Positions 9,360 to 19,762 are shown, counted from the first letter of the stretch. The stretch: DNA of 64,000 nucleotides from an uncultured Sulfitobacter sp. (GCA_947501805.1 CANMXJ010000003.1:62001-126000), one strand, 5' to 3'. The notes: generated by a model not told the origin, from the sequence alone. Translations and numbers: made by a program.

Positions 9360-9692
9360 ATGATCGACTGGTCGCGTGTCTGCCAATTGAACGAAGAGGT
9401 TGGAGCAGAAGATTTTGAGGAAGTTGTCGAACTGTTCCTCGAAGAAGTCGAAGCAGTCATCACGAGGTTAGGCACCCAACAGGATCGCGCAACACTGGGT
9501 GACGATCTACATTTCCTCAAAGGGAGCGCGATGAGCCTCGGGTTCGATCAGTTTTCGCAGCATTGCCATGATGGCGAAACTGCTGCGCAAAATGGACTTG
9601 CCGACTCCGTCGATGTTGGAGCGATCTTGCGCTGTTACGAATTGTCAAAAAAGATATTTCTGGCAGAATATGATCAACGCCTTGCCGCTTAG
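9360..9692 (+). CDS. HPt (histidine phosphotransfer) domain protein
   Basis: A 110-residue single HPt domain. The phosphorylatable histidine is H51 in LHFLKGSAMSLGF, the conserved HPt helix. The protein has no kinase or receiver domain, so it would relay phosphate between other proteins. ATG 9360 is chosen because a GAGAAAAGG stretch precedes it and conserved sequence begins just after; a frame open further upstream adds nothing recognisable. It is divergent from the receiver-phosphatase gene, and its TAG stop overlaps the SDR gene's stop by 4 nt. Confidence 0.9.
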   Translation: MIDWSRVCQLNEEVGAEDFEEVVELFLEEVEAVITRLGTQQDRATLGDDLHFLKGSAMSLGFDQFSQHCHDGETAAQNGLADSVDVGAILRCYELSKKIFLAEYDQRLAA

Positions 9693-10495
9693 ACCAGCTT
9701 GTAAAAGTCCCCTACATCTACACCGCCAAATGTTTCGACGGCCTTTGCACGTAGCATCTGCATACCCGACAACCAGCGATCATGATCCTTGGCACGGTGG
9801 ATCGCATAGTCCTGAACTTGCGGGTGCGACAGGATCAAGAAACGACCGGCCTCGACACCATCTGCAATCGCATTGGCCACATCATCCGCCGTCAACAAAT
9901 TATTCTGCGCATCCGCATCAGATAGGCCCAACAACGGCGTCGCCACATACTGCGGACAGACAACCGAAACGCCAACCCCGTCTGCGCTATGGGTGATCGC
10001 AAGCGACTCTGCAAAACTGACCGCTGCGTGTTTGGTGGCTGAATAAGCGGCATCACCGATCTGGTTCAGCAATCCTGCGGCCGACGCAACATTTACCAAA
10101 TACCCTGATTTTCGCTCTATCATAACAGGCAGCAAGGCACGCGCGGCATAAACATGGCTCATCACATGTACTTGCCAATTCAGCGCCCAATCCTCGTTGC
10201 TCTGAGACGCTGCATGATCCGGATCACCCCGCCCAAGCCCTGCGTTAGAGACAAATATATTTACAGAACCCAACACCTTAGTCGCCTGAACAATCAACGC
10301 CTGAATTTGTGCCTCCTCGCGGACATCGCATTGAACGGCCATCCCGCCAATTTCGTCCGCAACCACCTGCGCCTTGTCACCATCCAGATCGGAAACACAT
10401 ACTTTTGCGCCCATCTTGGCTGCTTTCCGCGCTAGTGCGGCACCAATACCGCTGCCCGCACCCGTGATCACGACAGAGCTTCCGTCAAACTTCAT
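9689..10495 (-). CDS. Short-chain dehydrogenase/reductase (SDR)
   Basis: A 268-residue classical SDR. Visible are the cofactor motif TGAGSGIG (11-18), NAG (84-86), and the catalytic S138, Y151 and K155 (YSATK). An acidic residue after the second strand (SDLDGD) suggests NAD(H) preference. The substrate is not identifiable. It starts 10 nt downstream of the threonine dehydratase stop with an AAGGAGA ribosome-binding site, so the two are probably co-transcribed, though no shared pathway is obvious. Confidence 0.9.
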   Translation of the reverse strand: MKFDGSSVVITGAGSGIGAALARKAAKMGAKVCVSDLDGDKAQVVADEIGGMAVQCDVREEAQIQALIVQATKVLGSVNIFVSNAGLGRGDPDHAASQSNEDWALNWQVHVMSHVYAARALLPVMIERKSGYLVNVASAAGLLNQIGDAAYSATKHAAVSFAESLAITHSADGVGVSVVCPQYVATPLLGLSDADAQNNLLTADDVANAIADGVEAGRFLILSHPQVQDYAIHRAKDHDRWLSGMQMLRAKAVETFGGVDVGDFYKLV

Positions 10496-10505
10496 CTCAG
10501 TCTCC

Positions 10506-11738
10506 TTAGATCACAAATTGCGCCAACGTCTCGTCGTTGGTTATGTCAGTATACGTAAAGTCTGCCGCGTCGATCCGCTCAAACATAGCAGGGAAATTTT
10601 CCGGCACGTCTGTCTCGATCCCGATCAAAACAGAGCCGAAATTCCGTGCTGATTTCTTCATGTATTCGAAGCGGGTGATGTTGTCGTGAGGGCCCAGCGT
10701 GTCCAGAAAATCACGCAACGCGCCGGGGCGTTGCGGCAGCCGCAAAATAAAATATTTCTTGAGGCCCGCATATCGTTGTGCGCGCTCTTTCACTTCAGGC
10801 AAACGTTCAAAATCAAAGTTACCCCCAGAGGCGACGCAGACCACAGTTTTGCCCTTTATCTGATCCGCGACTTCGCCCAGCGCCTCGATGGCCATTGCAC
10901 CTGCGGGCTCCAGCACAATGCCCTCCACATTCAACATCTCGACGATAGTGCAACAAATGCGATCTTCCTCAAGATCAATAATATCTGCAGGATCAATCGA
11001 CTTGAGACGTTCAAACGTGCGCGTGCCGATCTTGGCAACCGATGCACCATCAACAAAGGTGTTCACGGGTGAAACATCCACTGGAACCCCTGCCTCTATA
11101 GCCGCGGCCAGGCTTTTAGCCCCTGAAGGTTCTACAAAGGTGTACGCGCATTCTGACCCGAAAAAACTGAACACGCCTGCCGACAATCCTCCGCCACCAA
11201 CGGGCAGGATAACATGATCCGGCACACGTCCCAGCTCCTGTTCTATCTCGACAGCAACCGAAGCCTGTCCTTCGATCACATCCTCATCATCAAAGGGCGA
11301 CAGAAAATGCGCGCCTTCTTGCTCACAAAACTCCTGTGCAGCTCGCAAAGAGGCATCAAAATAGTCTCCAACAAGGCGGATTTCGACGTAATCACCGCCA
11401 AACATCCGCGTCTTGAGAATCTTTTGCTCAGGCGTGGTCACGGGCATAAAAACCACACCATGTACCCCGAAATGACGGCACATGAACGCAACACCCTGTG
11501 CGTGGTTCCCCGCCGATGCACAGACAAACAAATTCTGGTCCGGGATCACCTTGCGCATCGCGTTAAATGCACCGCGCAACTTATAGGACCGCACCGGACT
11601 GAGATCTTCGCGCTTGAGGTAAACATCAGCATCAAACCGCTCCGACAGCAGCTCGCTGCGCAACAGCGGCGTGGCGGGAAAAACCGGCCGCATCTTGGCC
11701 GCAGCCAGCGTTGCCATTGCTTGAAAGTTCTCGGTCAA
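10506..11738 (-). CDS. ilvA: Threonine ammonia-lyase (threonine dehydratase)
   Basis: A 410-residue PLP enzyme converting threonine to 2-oxobutanoate, the first step of isoleucine synthesis. K53 in SYKLRGAF is the Schiff-base lysine, and a glycine-rich [10 protein letters not shown] loop binds the PLP phosphate. A short C-terminal ACT-like region (from about residue 325) matches the 400-420-residue single-regulatory-domain form rather than the ~510-residue E. coli enzyme. The start is a TTG at 11738, supported by GGAGG 8 nt upstream; an ATG seven codons later is the alternative. Divergent from argG. Confidence 0.9.
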   Translation of the reverse strand: MTENFQAMATLAAAKMRPVFPATPLLRSELLSERFDADVYLKREDLSPVRSYKLRGAFNAMRKVIPDQNLFVCASAGNHAQGVAFMCRHFGVHGVVFMPVTTPEQKILKTRMFGGDYVEIRLVGDYFDASLRAAQEFCEQEGAHFLSPFDDEDVIEGQASVAVEIEQELGRVPDHVILPVGGGGLSAGVFSFFGSECAYTFVEPSGAKSLAAAIEAGVPVDVSPVNTFVDGASVAKIGTRTFERLKSIDPADIIDLEEDRICCTIVEMLNVEGIVLEPAGAMAIEALGEVADQIKGKTVVCVASGGNFDFERLPEVKERAQRYAGLKKYFILRLPQRPGALRDFLDTLGPHDNITRFEYMKKSARNFGSVLIGIETDVPENFPAMFERIDAADFTYTDITNDETLAQFVI

Positions 11739-11863
11739 TTTTACAGCCTCCAGATGCGTTCACCATGGTTAGGGCGGTCGCAGGGGCAGGTCAACGCACC
11801 CACCTATCTTGCCCGCCCCGTCAAAACCCGATACCCCGCGAAGAATTACCAAAGGAGCCGCTC

Positions 11864-13084
11864 ATGTTCGTGCCGAAAAAAGTTGTCCTCGCCTATTCCG
11901 GCGGTCTTGATACGTCGATCATCCTCAAGTGGTTGAAGACGGAATACGACTGCGAAGTTGTCACCTTTACCGCCGATCTGGGTCAGGGAGAAGAGCTGGA
12001 GCCGGCCCGCGCCAAAGCAGAAATGATGGGTGCATCAGAGATTTACATCGAAGACGTTCGCGAAGAATTTGTCCGCGATTTTGTGTTCCCGATGTTCCGT
12101 GCCAATGCTGTTTACGAAGGTCTGTATTTGTTGGGTACTTCCATCGCGCGCCCGTTGATTTCCAAGAGACTGGTCGAGATTGCCGAAGAGACCGGTGCCG
12201 ACGCCGTTGCACATGGTGCCACCGGCAAGGGCAATGATCAGGTCCGCTTTGAGTTGGCGGCATACGCGCTAAACCCAGATATCAAGGTGATCGCACCTTG
12301 GCGGGAATGGGATTTGACCAGCCGCACGAAGCTGCTTGAATTTGCCGAAGCGCATCAAATTCCCGTCGCCAAGGACAAGCGCGGCGAGGCACCATTCAGC
12401 GTGGACGCAAACCTTTTACACACGTCCTCGGAAGGCAAAGTTCTGGAAGATCCAGCAGTCGATGCGCCCGACTATGTTTACCAGCGTACCGTTGCACCAG
12501 AAGATGCACCAGATACGCCGGAGTATGTTGAAGTTGGCTTTGAGCGCGGCGATGCCGTTTCGATCAATGGCGAGGCCATGTCGCCCGCGACGATCCTGAC
12601 CAAACTGAACGAACTCGGCGGGAAGCACGGTTGTGGTCGCCTTGATCTGGTCGAGGGTCGTTTTGTTGGTATGAAGTCGCGCGGAATTTACGAGACTCCG
12701 GGCGGTACCCTCCTGCTGGAAGCACACCGCGCCATTGAGTCAATCACGCTGGATCGTGGTGCGATGCATCTCAAAGACGAGTTGATGCCAAAATATGCCG
12801 AGCTGATCTACAACGGTTTCTGGTACAGCCCTGAACGCACAATGTTGCAAGCGGCAATTGATGCCAGCCAAACGCACGTTACGGGCACGGTACGTTTGAA
12901 ACTCTACAAGGGTCATGTGCGCACTGTTGGGCGCTGGTCTGATCACTCCCTTTATTCCGAAGCACATGTGACATTTGAGGATGATGCCGGTGCCTACGAT
13001 CAAAAGGATGCCGCCGGGTTCATCCAGTTGAACGCCCTGCGCCTCAAGTTGCTCGCGGCGCGGGACAAGCGACTCTCAAAGTAA
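11864..13084 (+). CDS. argG: Argininosuccinate synthase
   Basis: A 406-residue enzyme joining citrulline and aspartate with ATP in arginine synthesis. The PP-loop motif AYSGGLDTS is at residues 10-18. The family blocks [16 protein letters not shown] and [12 protein letters not shown] are present. ATG 11864 has AAAGGAG 8 nt upstream. The frame stays open further upstream, but that sequence is non-conserved leader. Monocistronic by appearance, with a strong terminator 7 nt after the stop. Confidence 0.97.
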   Translation: MFVPKKVVLAYSGGLDTSIILKWLKTEYDCEVVTFTADLGQGEELEPARAKAEMMGASEIYIEDVREEFVRDFVFPMFRANAVYEGLYLLGTSIARPLISKRLVEIAEETGADAVAHGATGKGNDQVRFELAAYALNPDIKVIAPWREWDLTSRTKLLEFAEAHQIPVAKDKRGEAPFSVDANLLHTSSEGKVLEDPAVDAPDYVYQRTVAPEDAPDTPEYVEVGFERGDAVSINGEAMSPATILTKLNELGGKHGCGRLDLVEGRFVGMKSRGIYETPGGTLLLEAHRAIESITLDRGAMHLKDELMPKYAELIYNGFWYSPERTMLQAAIDASQTHVTGTVRLKLYKGHVRTVGRWSDHSLYSEAHVTFEDDAGAYDQKDAAGFIQLNALRLKLLAARDKRLSK

Positions 13085-13090
13085 AAGAAC

Positions 13091-13120
13091 AGGCCCGCAC
13101 CAAACGGTCCGGGCCTTTTA
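13091..13120 (+). terminator. Rho-independent terminator after argG
   Basis: Perfect 7-bp stem AGGCCCG / CGGGCCT with a 12-nt loop, followed by TTTTA, starting 6 nt after the argG stop codon. Confidence 0.8.
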
Positions 13121-13138
13121 CTCATTACGCCTTCAAAC

Positions 13139-13158
13139 CAGTAAGCGATGGCTTACTG
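13139..13158. repeat. Perfect 8-bp inverted repeat between convergent genes
   Basis: CAGTAAGC-GATG-GCTTACTG, a perfect hairpin in the 110-nt gap between argG and the sulfotransferase-like gene. There is no T-run on either side. It may help terminate or stabilise the 3' end of the leftward transcript. Confidence 0.5.
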
Positions 13159-13194
13159 CGCATCCTTACTTTCACACGAAACTTACCATCGGGT

Positions 13195-13887
13195 TTAAGT
13201 CAGACAATTACGCCGCATCGACTCATAATACGGCATCGCTTGATCCAGAAGTTGCGTTAACGGTGCCTCCAAGGTGGGCAACGGTCCTTCTGCACCGGCA
13301 AAACCGCTGCTGCGATGCACAGCGGTATACCAGTGCTTTGCCCAGATGCCGTCCTCAGCCCGTGGTCCCGCAGGCCAATGCAACATCGCGGGATCAAAAG
13401 GAAGATTAATCGCCTCGCATATCTTGCGCAACATGCCTTCAGGATCAGCACGAATGTCGGTGCTGTCGACCACCAGACCACCTAATTGATCGTAAACCTC
13501 TGCTTGTTGCGCAAAACCGATATCCCCAAGCGTCGGCATTTCCCTCTTGGCCGCATAACTTGCAATCACGCGCGCGGGATGACGGATCAAGTGAATGTTC
13601 ACACATTCCTTGGCCCAGCCCATCGGGAAACCCTCAATCATGTGATGCGGCATATGCTTCATGTAAAGATGCGGGTTACCGGACTGCTCACAGGCGATTT
13701 CAACCTGGTTAGGGTCTGTTTCGTGTGCTTCCAGAATCTCAGCACCCATCGGATGATCGTATTCGGTTGCCGCCAGATACGCCGCGTAAAACGGCTCATC
13801 CATCACGGCGAAGTCAGCCCGCGCCCCAAAGCTGTACATCATCGCGGTACTTAAATTTCGCGGTCCAGACCACATTGCAATGCGCAT
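13195..13887 (-). CDS. Sulfotransferase-like protein
   Basis: A 230-residue protein with the two PAPS-binding signatures of the sulfotransferase fold: WSGPRNLST near the N-terminus (5'-phosphosulfate loop) and HLIRHPARVIASY in the middle (3'-phosphate site). Proteins of this type are found in many marine Rhodobacterales, and no substrate is known to me. ATG 13887 has GGGGAG upstream; a TTG directly before it is in frame but less likely. Divergent from msrA. Confidence 0.8.
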   Translation of the reverse strand: MRIAMWSGPRNLSTAMMYSFGARADFAVMDEPFYAAYLAATEYDHPMGAEILEAHETDPNQVEIACEQSGNPHLYMKHMPHHMIEGFPMGWAKECVNIHLIRHPARVIASYAAKREMPTLGDIGFAQQAEVYDQLGGLVVDSTDIRADPEGMLRKICEAINLPFDPAMLHWPAGPRAEDGIWAKHWYTAVHRSSGFAGAEGPLPTLEAPLTQLLDQAMPYYESMRRNCLT

Positions 13888-14033
13888 CAATATTGCTCCC
13901 CCATGAAACGCCAGAAATGTTACCGCAGCCCGACAAGCGGTAAAGTGCCATCACCACAGCGTGAGGTGACAGGGCTACACCTTGCACTACCTCTTTCACG
14001 CGGGCAGCATCAACGCAAAAGGAGACCCATATT

Positions 14034-14696
14034 ATGAATCTCTCGACCCTCAAATCATTTGTGTTGGCCGGATCCATTGCTGTTGGCTTACTGGCACAAT
14101 CAACAACCGCCCGCGCCGCCGGAACCGAAACACTAACTGTTGCAGGCGGGTGCTTCTGGTGCGTCGAATCCGATTTCGAATCCGTGCGCGGTGTAAAAGA
14201 AGCGATATCTGGATTTGCAGGCGGAAAAACCGCAAATCCAACATACAAACAGGTTACCGCTGGTGGCACAGGCCATTACGAAGCTGTACAAATTCAATTT
14301 GACCCCGATGTGATAAGCCGGGACCAAATCCTCGCGATGTTCTTTCGTTCTGTTGATCCAACCGATGCAGGTGGTCAATTCTGTGATCGCGGCCCAAGCT
14401 ATCGAACCGCGATCTTTGCCGCGAATGACGCACAAAAGGCGGCTGCGCAAAAAGCAAAGACCGACGCACAAGCAGCCTTGGGGAAAAAAGTGGTCACGCC
14501 AGTCTTGGGTGCGGCGAAATTCTATCCCGCTGATGCCTATCATCAAGACTACTACAAAAGCAGTGATCGCCTGGCAGTCACCTCCGTTGGGCTTGGGGTG
14601 AAGAAATCCACTGCGTACAAACGATACCGCAAAGGCTGTGGTCGTGATGCGCGCGTCAAACAACTTTGGGGATCTTCCGCCCCATTTGTGAACTAG
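14034..14696 (+). CDS. msrA: Exported peptide-methionine (S)-S-oxide reductase
   Basis: A 220-residue MsrA, reducing methionine-S-sulfoxide in proteins. A signal peptide of about 29 residues ends at ARA-AG, so the enzyme probably works in the periplasm. The catalytic motif GGCFWC follows, with C40 as the nucleophile. The conserved YHQDYY block is near residue 177. A late CGRD cysteine could be the resolving residue. AAAAGGAG precedes the ATG. Its stop overlaps that of the convergent sugar kinase by 4 nt. Confidence 0.93.
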   Translation: MNLSTLKSFVLAGSIAVGLLAQSTTARAAGTETLTVAGGCFWCVESDFESVRGVKEAISGFAGGKTANPTYKQVTAGGTGHYEAVQIQFDPDVISRDQILAMFFRSVDPTDAGGQFCDRGPSYRTAIFAANDAQKAAAQKAKTDAQAALGKKVVTPVLGAAKFYPADAYHQDYYKSSDRLAVTSVGLGVKKSTAYKRYRKGCGRDARVKQLWGSSAPFVN

Positions 14697-15565
14697 GAAA
14701 AGTCGTGATCCTGAATTTCTTTGAGGTCCGGGATCACATCAGCTGTTCCTTCGCGCCGCACCATCAGCGCGCCAGCCTTCATCGCGAGATCAATGGCATC
14801 TGACATTGACAACCCACGATCCAAACCCGCAACGAGATAGCCCGTGAACGTGTCGCCTGCCCCCGTGGTATCCACAACATTCACAGAATACGCGGCGAAG
14901 TCTTGGGTCGTTTTGCCCTTGTTAGAGACCCATTTGCACCCGTCTGAACCAAGAGTGATGATAATTTCATCAATGGGTAGATCGCCAATGTCTAGTCCCA
15001 GCGCCCGCTGTAGCTGGTTCGCCTCTACAGCGTTCAAGATCAATAGATCAATCTGGTCCATCACCGCACGGACCGCTTCGGCCGAAAAGGGTGCCGCTGC
15101 ATAGGCAACACGCAGACCCAACGTTCGCGCCGTCTTGACCGCGAATTCCTGCCCCGTTGTTTCATTTTGCATCAACAGAAAATCACCCGGTCCCGCCTCG
15201 GATAAGGCAGCACCGATCATCTTGTCCGTCACAGCATGGTTCGCACCCGGATAGAGGACGATATTGTTCTCTCCATCCCCATCGATATTTATGTTCGCAT
15301 GACCAGTTGGTTCGGGAACCACCGCAATATGATCCGTGATAACCCCGTATTCCAAAAGCCGGTCAACTGCCCATTTTCCATCTCTTCCGACCGCACCAAT
15401 ATGCACCACATGCGCTGCACCACGGGCAGCCGCGACTGACATATTCGCGCCCTTACCGCCCAGACCCTGCTGAAAACGCTCTGCTGCCAGTGTTTCACCG
15501 GCAGCAGGCAAATGATCAACGTAGTAAAAGTTGTCTGCGTTGATAGAGCCTAGGTTCCAGATCAT
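14693..15565 (-). CDS. PfkB-family carbohydrate kinase (ribokinase-like)
   Basis: A 290-residue PfkB kinase. It shows the N-terminal signature GGKGANMSVA and the C-terminal signature DTTGAGDTFTGYL, in which the second Asp is the catalytic base. Ribokinase is the nearest match, but related kinases use other sugars or nucleosides, and no sugar transporter or regulator lies nearby. ATG 15565 forms an ATGA overlap with the malic enzyme stop, which decides the start against an in-frame upstream alternative at 15580. Confidence 0.87.
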   Translation of the reverse strand: MIWNLGSINADNFYYVDHLPAAGETLAAERFQQGLGGKGANMSVAAARGAAHVVHIGAVGRDGKWAVDRLLEYGVITDHIAVVPEPTGHANINIDGDGENNIVLYPGANHAVTDKMIGAALSEAGPGDFLLMQNETTGQEFAVKTARTLGLRVAYAAAPFSAEAVRAVMDQIDLLILNAVEANQLQRALGLDIGDLPIDEIIITLGSDGCKWVSNKGKTTQDFAAYSVNVVDTTGAGDTFTGYLVAGLDRGLSMSDAIDLAMKAGALMVRREGTADVIPDLKEIQDHDFS

Positions 15566-17820
15566 TCGCCAACCTTGCACGCCGCAAGAATTGCCATGTT
15601 CAGAATATCATTGGCTGTCGCATTGGTTGAACAGATCTGGATGCTCTTATCCAAACCAGTCAGAATCGGACCGATAACAGTTGCTCCAGCCATCTCCTGC
15701 ATAAGCTTTACCGAAATGCTTGCCGAATGCCGGGCGGGAACAATCAAAATATTGGCCGGACCTGTCAGACGTGAAAACGGATAGGGTGTCTGTGCTGCAG
15801 GGTTAAGAGCAACATCAACCGTCATCTCGCCTTCATATTCGAAATCAACACCGCGAGCGTCCAGTACATTCGGAGCCAGATGCATTTTTTCTGCACGCTC
15901 GGATACAGGATACCCAAATGTCGAGAAACTGACAAAAGCAACCCTTGGCTCAAGCCCCATATGCCGCGCGACTGCCGCACTACTCTCTGCAATGTTCGCC
16001 AAATCATTCTGATCCGGCCATTCATGCACTAGGGTGTCACCAATAAAGACAATCCGTCCCCTATGCATCAATGCCGTAATGCCTGCAGCACCGTGCTCGG
16101 CATTTGCCTCGAAAACATGATTGATTTTTTCAAGCACATGCGCCGATTTGCGCGTTGCGCCTGTCACCAAACCATCCCCGTGACCATGCGCCAGCATCAG
16201 TGACGCGAACACGTGACGATCGCGGGCAGCCAATCTGTGAATGTCTTTTGCGTCATGCCCCCGACGCTGCAAACGACCGTAAAGGTAGTCCTTATACGTC
16301 TCTAAATGGTCCGTTTTGGCGGCATTCACCACCTCTAGTTCGCGGACAGCATCCGCCATACCGGCTTCTTCCAGCTTCATTTTCACGTCATCGGGACGCC
16401 CGACAACCAAAGCCTTGCCCAAGCCGGACCGCTGATACGTTACCGCCGCACGCAACACACGTGGATCATCCCCCTCGGCAAATATCATGCGTGCCTGATT
16501 GGACCGCGCGCGGGCATTGATACCGCGCAGAATGTTCGCGGTCGGATCCATCCGCGACTTAAGGTTCAACTCGTAGGCGTCCATATCAATGATTGGGCGC
16601 CGTGCAGCACCAGTGTCCATCCCGGCGCGTGCAACGGCAGGCGGAATCCTGTGAATAAGGCGCGGATCAAATGGCGTGGGAATGATGTAATCGCGACCGA
16701 AGGTCAGCGTCTTTCCATAGGCTACGGCCACTTCGTCCGGCACATCTTCGCGGGCAAGATTGGCCAGCGCATGCGCACAAGCGATTTTCATCTCATCGTT
16801 GATCGCACGCGCATTGATGTCGAGCGCCCCGCGAAACAGATAGGGGAAACCCAGCACGTTGTTGACCTGGTTCGGATAATCACTGCGGCCTGTCGCTACA
16901 ATCGCATCCATGCGCACTGCATGTGCTTCTTCAGGTGTGATCTCGGGATCCGGATTCGCCATTGCGAAAATCACCGGGTTATCCGCCATGCTGGCAACCA
17001 TCTCGGGTGTCACCGCGCCCTTAACCGAAACGCCAAGGAACACATCGGCACCTTTCATAGCCTCCTCAAGGGTACGGAGTTCTGTAGAAGCGGCATGGGC
17101 GGACTTCCATTGGTTCATACCTTCGGTACGCCCCTGATAAATCACACCTTTGGTGTCACACATGATACAGTTGTTGTGCTTGGCACCCATCGCCTTAAGT
17201 AATTCGAGACAGGCGATGCCTGCGGCACCTGCCCCGTTCAGGACAATCCGCACATCTTCGATTTTCTTCTCAGACAGATGCAAAGCATTCAGCAAGCCAG
17301 CCGCGCAAATGACTGCTGTACCGTGCTGGTCATCATGGAAGACCGGGATGTCCATTTCTTCCTTGAGCCGCTGCTCGATAATGAAGCATTCCGGTGCCTT
17401 GATATCTTCAAGATTGATCCCGCCAAATGTCGGACCCATCAATTTGACCGCGCTGATGATTGCCTCGGTGTCTTCGGTATCAAGCTCGATATCGATCGAA
17501 TTCACATCGGCAAACCGTTTGAACAGAACCGATTTGCCTTCCATTACCGGCTTGGATGCCAGTGCCCCAAGATTCCCGAGTCCTAAAACCGCTGTGCCGT
17601 TGGAAATAACCGCCACAAGGTTGCCTTTGTTGGTGTAATCATAGGCCAACTCAGGGTTTTGCGCGATCGCTTCGCATGGCACCGCAACGCCCGGTGAATA
17701 CGCAAGGCTTAGGTCGCGTTGCGTGGTCATCGGTACGGTTGCTGCAATCTCGAACTTGCCGGGAGATGGCTCCATATGAAAAGCCAGCGCCTCATCGTCG
17801 GTAATTCTGTTCTTGGTCAC
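15562..17820 (-). CDS. maeB: NADP-dependent malic enzyme with phosphotransacetylase-like C-terminal domain
   Basis: About 752 residues. The N-terminal half is malic enzyme (oxidative decarboxylation of malate to pyruvate) with YSPGVAVPCEAI, FHDDQHGTA and the nucleotide-binding LNGAGAAGIACLELL. The C-terminal ~320 residues resemble phosphotransacetylase, which in MaeB-type enzymes is regulatory rather than catalytic. I pick the GTG at 17820 because AAAGGAAA lies 9 nt before it; a TTG 15 codons upstream has no comparable signal. Length fits the ~750-residue MaeB family. Confidence 0.93.
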   Translation of the reverse strand: MTKNRITDDEALAFHMEPSPGKFEIAATVPMTTQRDLSLAYSPGVAVPCEAIAQNPELAYDYTNKGNLVAVISNGTAVLGLGNLGALASKPVMEGKSVLFKRFADVNSIDIELDTEDTEAIISAVKLMGPTFGGINLEDIKAPECFIIEQRLKEEMDIPVFHDDQHGTAVICAAGLLNALHLSEKKIEDVRIVLNGAGAAGIACLELLKAMGAKHNNCIMCDTKGVIYQGRTEGMNQWKSAHAASTELRTLEEAMKGADVFLGVSVKGAVTPEMVASMADNPVIFAMANPDPEITPEEAHAVRMDAIVATGRSDYPNQVNNVLGFPYLFRGALDINARAINDEMKIACAHALANLAREDVPDEVAVAYGKTLTFGRDYIIPTPFDPRLIHRIPPAVARAGMDTGAARRPIIDMDAYELNLKSRMDPTANILRGINARARSNQARMIFAEGDDPRVLRAAVTYQRSGLGKALVVGRPDDVKMKLEEAGMADAVRELEVVNAAKTDHLETYKDYLYGRLQRRGHDAKDIHRLAARDRHVFASLMLAHGHGDGLVTGATRKSAHVLEKINHVFEANAEHGAAGITALMHRGRIVFIGDTLVHEWPDQNDLANIAESSAAVARHMGLEPRVAFVSFSTFGYPVSERAEKMHLAPNVLDARGVDFEYEGEMTVDVALNPAAQTPYPFSRLTGPANILIVPARHSASISVKLMQEMAGATVIGPILTGLDKSIQICSTNATANDILNMAILAACKVGE

Positions 17821-17901
17821 GGGACGGAGTTTCCTTTGTTTTGGACACCGTATCTTTGTTCGCAAAGACGCACAATCAGGTGCAACCTTCAGAAACCAGT
17901 A

Positions 17902-19623
17902 TCACGCAACATAGCGCACCCACGCATGATTGCTCAGGAAAGCATCATGGCGTTGCGGGAAGTCGATCTTGAGACGCGCAACCGCCCAACGGATCACCTG
18001 TGGTCGATCACAACTGTTCGCACACCAAATCATACGCACCAACGTCTGCCAGCGCGTTGGATCCACCTTGTGTGCCATATCAAGCGCCAAGAGTTCCGAT
18101 TTAGGTTCACCAAGTTCCTTATGACAATCGGCTTTCAGAATGCACAATCGAAGGCTTTGCGACAACAGATCAGAATGCTTCTCCAGCAAACCAATTGCCT
18201 GAACCGCACCGCCAACCCGAAGCATTTGAGTTGCAAGTGAGGCCACGTTCTTGACTGTCTTTAACTCCGGGTAATGGCCAAGCAGCGTCACAACAAACGC
18301 CATTATCTGACCAATCGCATCAACTGACAAGGAGCCGGGCAATATACCATCAGTCGAAAAATCAGGCTCTAACAGGGGATTTTCATGCTTTAAATCACCA
18401 AAGAAATTGATGTATTTACACCGCGATGCATGCGCAAGTGGCCAGAAATCACTCCACCTGATTTGGGCGGTTTGCAGGGTACCAATCTCGATCACATAGG
18501 TTTGCGGATTGGCAAACAACATGTTGGTGAACCCCGCCCCGTGATATGAGATCATAACCTCAGCCCGAGCCATGATTGCCACCTGTTCAAGCGGACTCAA
18601 GCTTTCAAAGACGACGTATTCAAAGCCGAACATCTCAAGATGCTCGAACAAGAGATCCTCACCTTCCAGATGCCGCGCACGACTTTGCCGTTCATCGCGT
18701 CCGACAAAAAACCGCTTGGGAAGATGATCGAAATCACCACCCTCAATGGCTTTTAATGCCCGCGTACGAAGCGCAAGAAGACTGCTGTTCACAGAGTTCA
18801 TCGCAAGCATAGGTCGCGACAGTTCACCGCCATTTTCGATGATGTCGGCTGGCAGCAACTTTTCAATGCCAGCCACATCTGCATCTGGTGCCTGAAAATG
18901 GCCCCCAACCAAATCATAAGCGGTCAAAACGCGCGCATAATCCTTGGGTGCCCGTTCAAAAAAAACCCTTCCGGCATATTCGGGAAACAACGCTTCGACG
19001 AATGCCGTGGCGAATGGCTTTTGCTTTTCTTCCTGATTGGGAAAATGGAAAAAGATATCGCCTTGAAATTCCAACCCGTCCAAAACAGTAAGCTGGGACA
19101 GGGATTCAGTAATAAAATGGTAGTAGTTGAATGTGTTACGGCACTCGATGGCAAAGGGAATATCAGGGTCTAACAAGCCAGAAAACAGAGGTATTTCTTT
19201 ACCAGCGTTCCCCTTGCTGCTGCTGGCAAAGAAATCAGTCAAGCGAGGATCGGCATCAATGCCCGCTTCCTGATTGTCCCAGCAATATCGATTGATCACA
19301 CGATTGCCAGACGCCCCGCTTAACAGCAATCGATCCCGCGCCATGACATAGGATTTGCGAAAACTTGCCTTGTCCAACATCACCGGAACCGAGTTGTACT
19401 CCACGGCCTGCTTGAAAGTGCGCGTTCGCTTATTTGCTTTAAGAAATTGTTCGATCTTACTGTTGATTTCAGGATGAGCGCTGACCGCGAAACCCTCGAT
19501 CCGGCCGCCTTCTATCGGCCGCCAGATGAATTCAGGCTCGACGAGCATCCTCAACCCTGGATCACGCCATGGATTCAGGAACAGAATTTCAGGTGGCAAC
19601 GTAAGGTCGATTTTGTTTCGCAC
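17902..19623 (-). CDS. Glycosyltransferase family 61 protein
   Basis: A 573-residue protein. The central region (about 160-420) matches GT61/DUF563: NTFNYYHFITE, RFFVGRDERQSRARH, FESLSPLEQVAIMARAEV and the hallmark SYHGAGFTNMLFA. The last ~130 residues form a helical, TPR-like tail. There is no signal peptide or membrane segment, so it is probably a cytoplasmic enzyme glycosylating a surface polysaccharide or protein. It starts with GTG 19623; an in-frame TAA six codons upstream excludes an earlier start. It stands alone between maeB and the divergent mutS, with no polysaccharide cluster around it. Confidence 0.85.
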   Translation of the reverse strand: MRNKIDLTLPPEILFLNPWRDPGLRMLVEPEFIWRPIEGGRIEGFAVSAHPEINSKIEQFLKANKRTRTFKQAVEYNSVPVMLDKASFRKSYVMARDRLLLSGASGNRVINRYCWDNQEAGIDADPRLTDFFASSSKGNAGKEIPLFSGLLDPDIPFAIECRNTFNYYHFITESLSQLTVLDGLEFQGDIFFHFPNQEEKQKPFATAFVEALFPEYAGRVFFERAPKDYARVLTAYDLVGGHFQAPDADVAGIEKLLPADIIENGGELSRPMLAMNSVNSSLLALRTRALKAIEGGDFDHLPKRFFVGRDERQSRARHLEGEDLLFEHLEMFGFEYVVFESLSPLEQVAIMARAEVMISYHGAGFTNMLFANPQTYVIEIGTLQTAQIRWSDFWPLAHASRCKYINFFGDLKHENPLLEPDFSTDGILPGSLSVDAIGQIMAFVVTLLGHYPELKTVKNVASLATQMLRVGGAVQAIGLLEKHSDLLSQSLRLCILKADCHKELGEPKSELLALDMAHKVDPTRWQTLVRMIWCANSCDRPQVIRWAVARLKIDFPQRHDAFLSNHAWVRYVA

Positions 19624-19762
19624 GGGCCAAGTTTGCCTTTATCGCTCGGTTTTCAACTGTTTTAGCACGAAAGCCTCACCCGTCTAGCGTGAAGGTGTGC
19701 TGCTCTCCCCTTTCCCTGTCAGGCGTGGTTTTATACAGACAGGGGAAATATGGGGGAACTGT

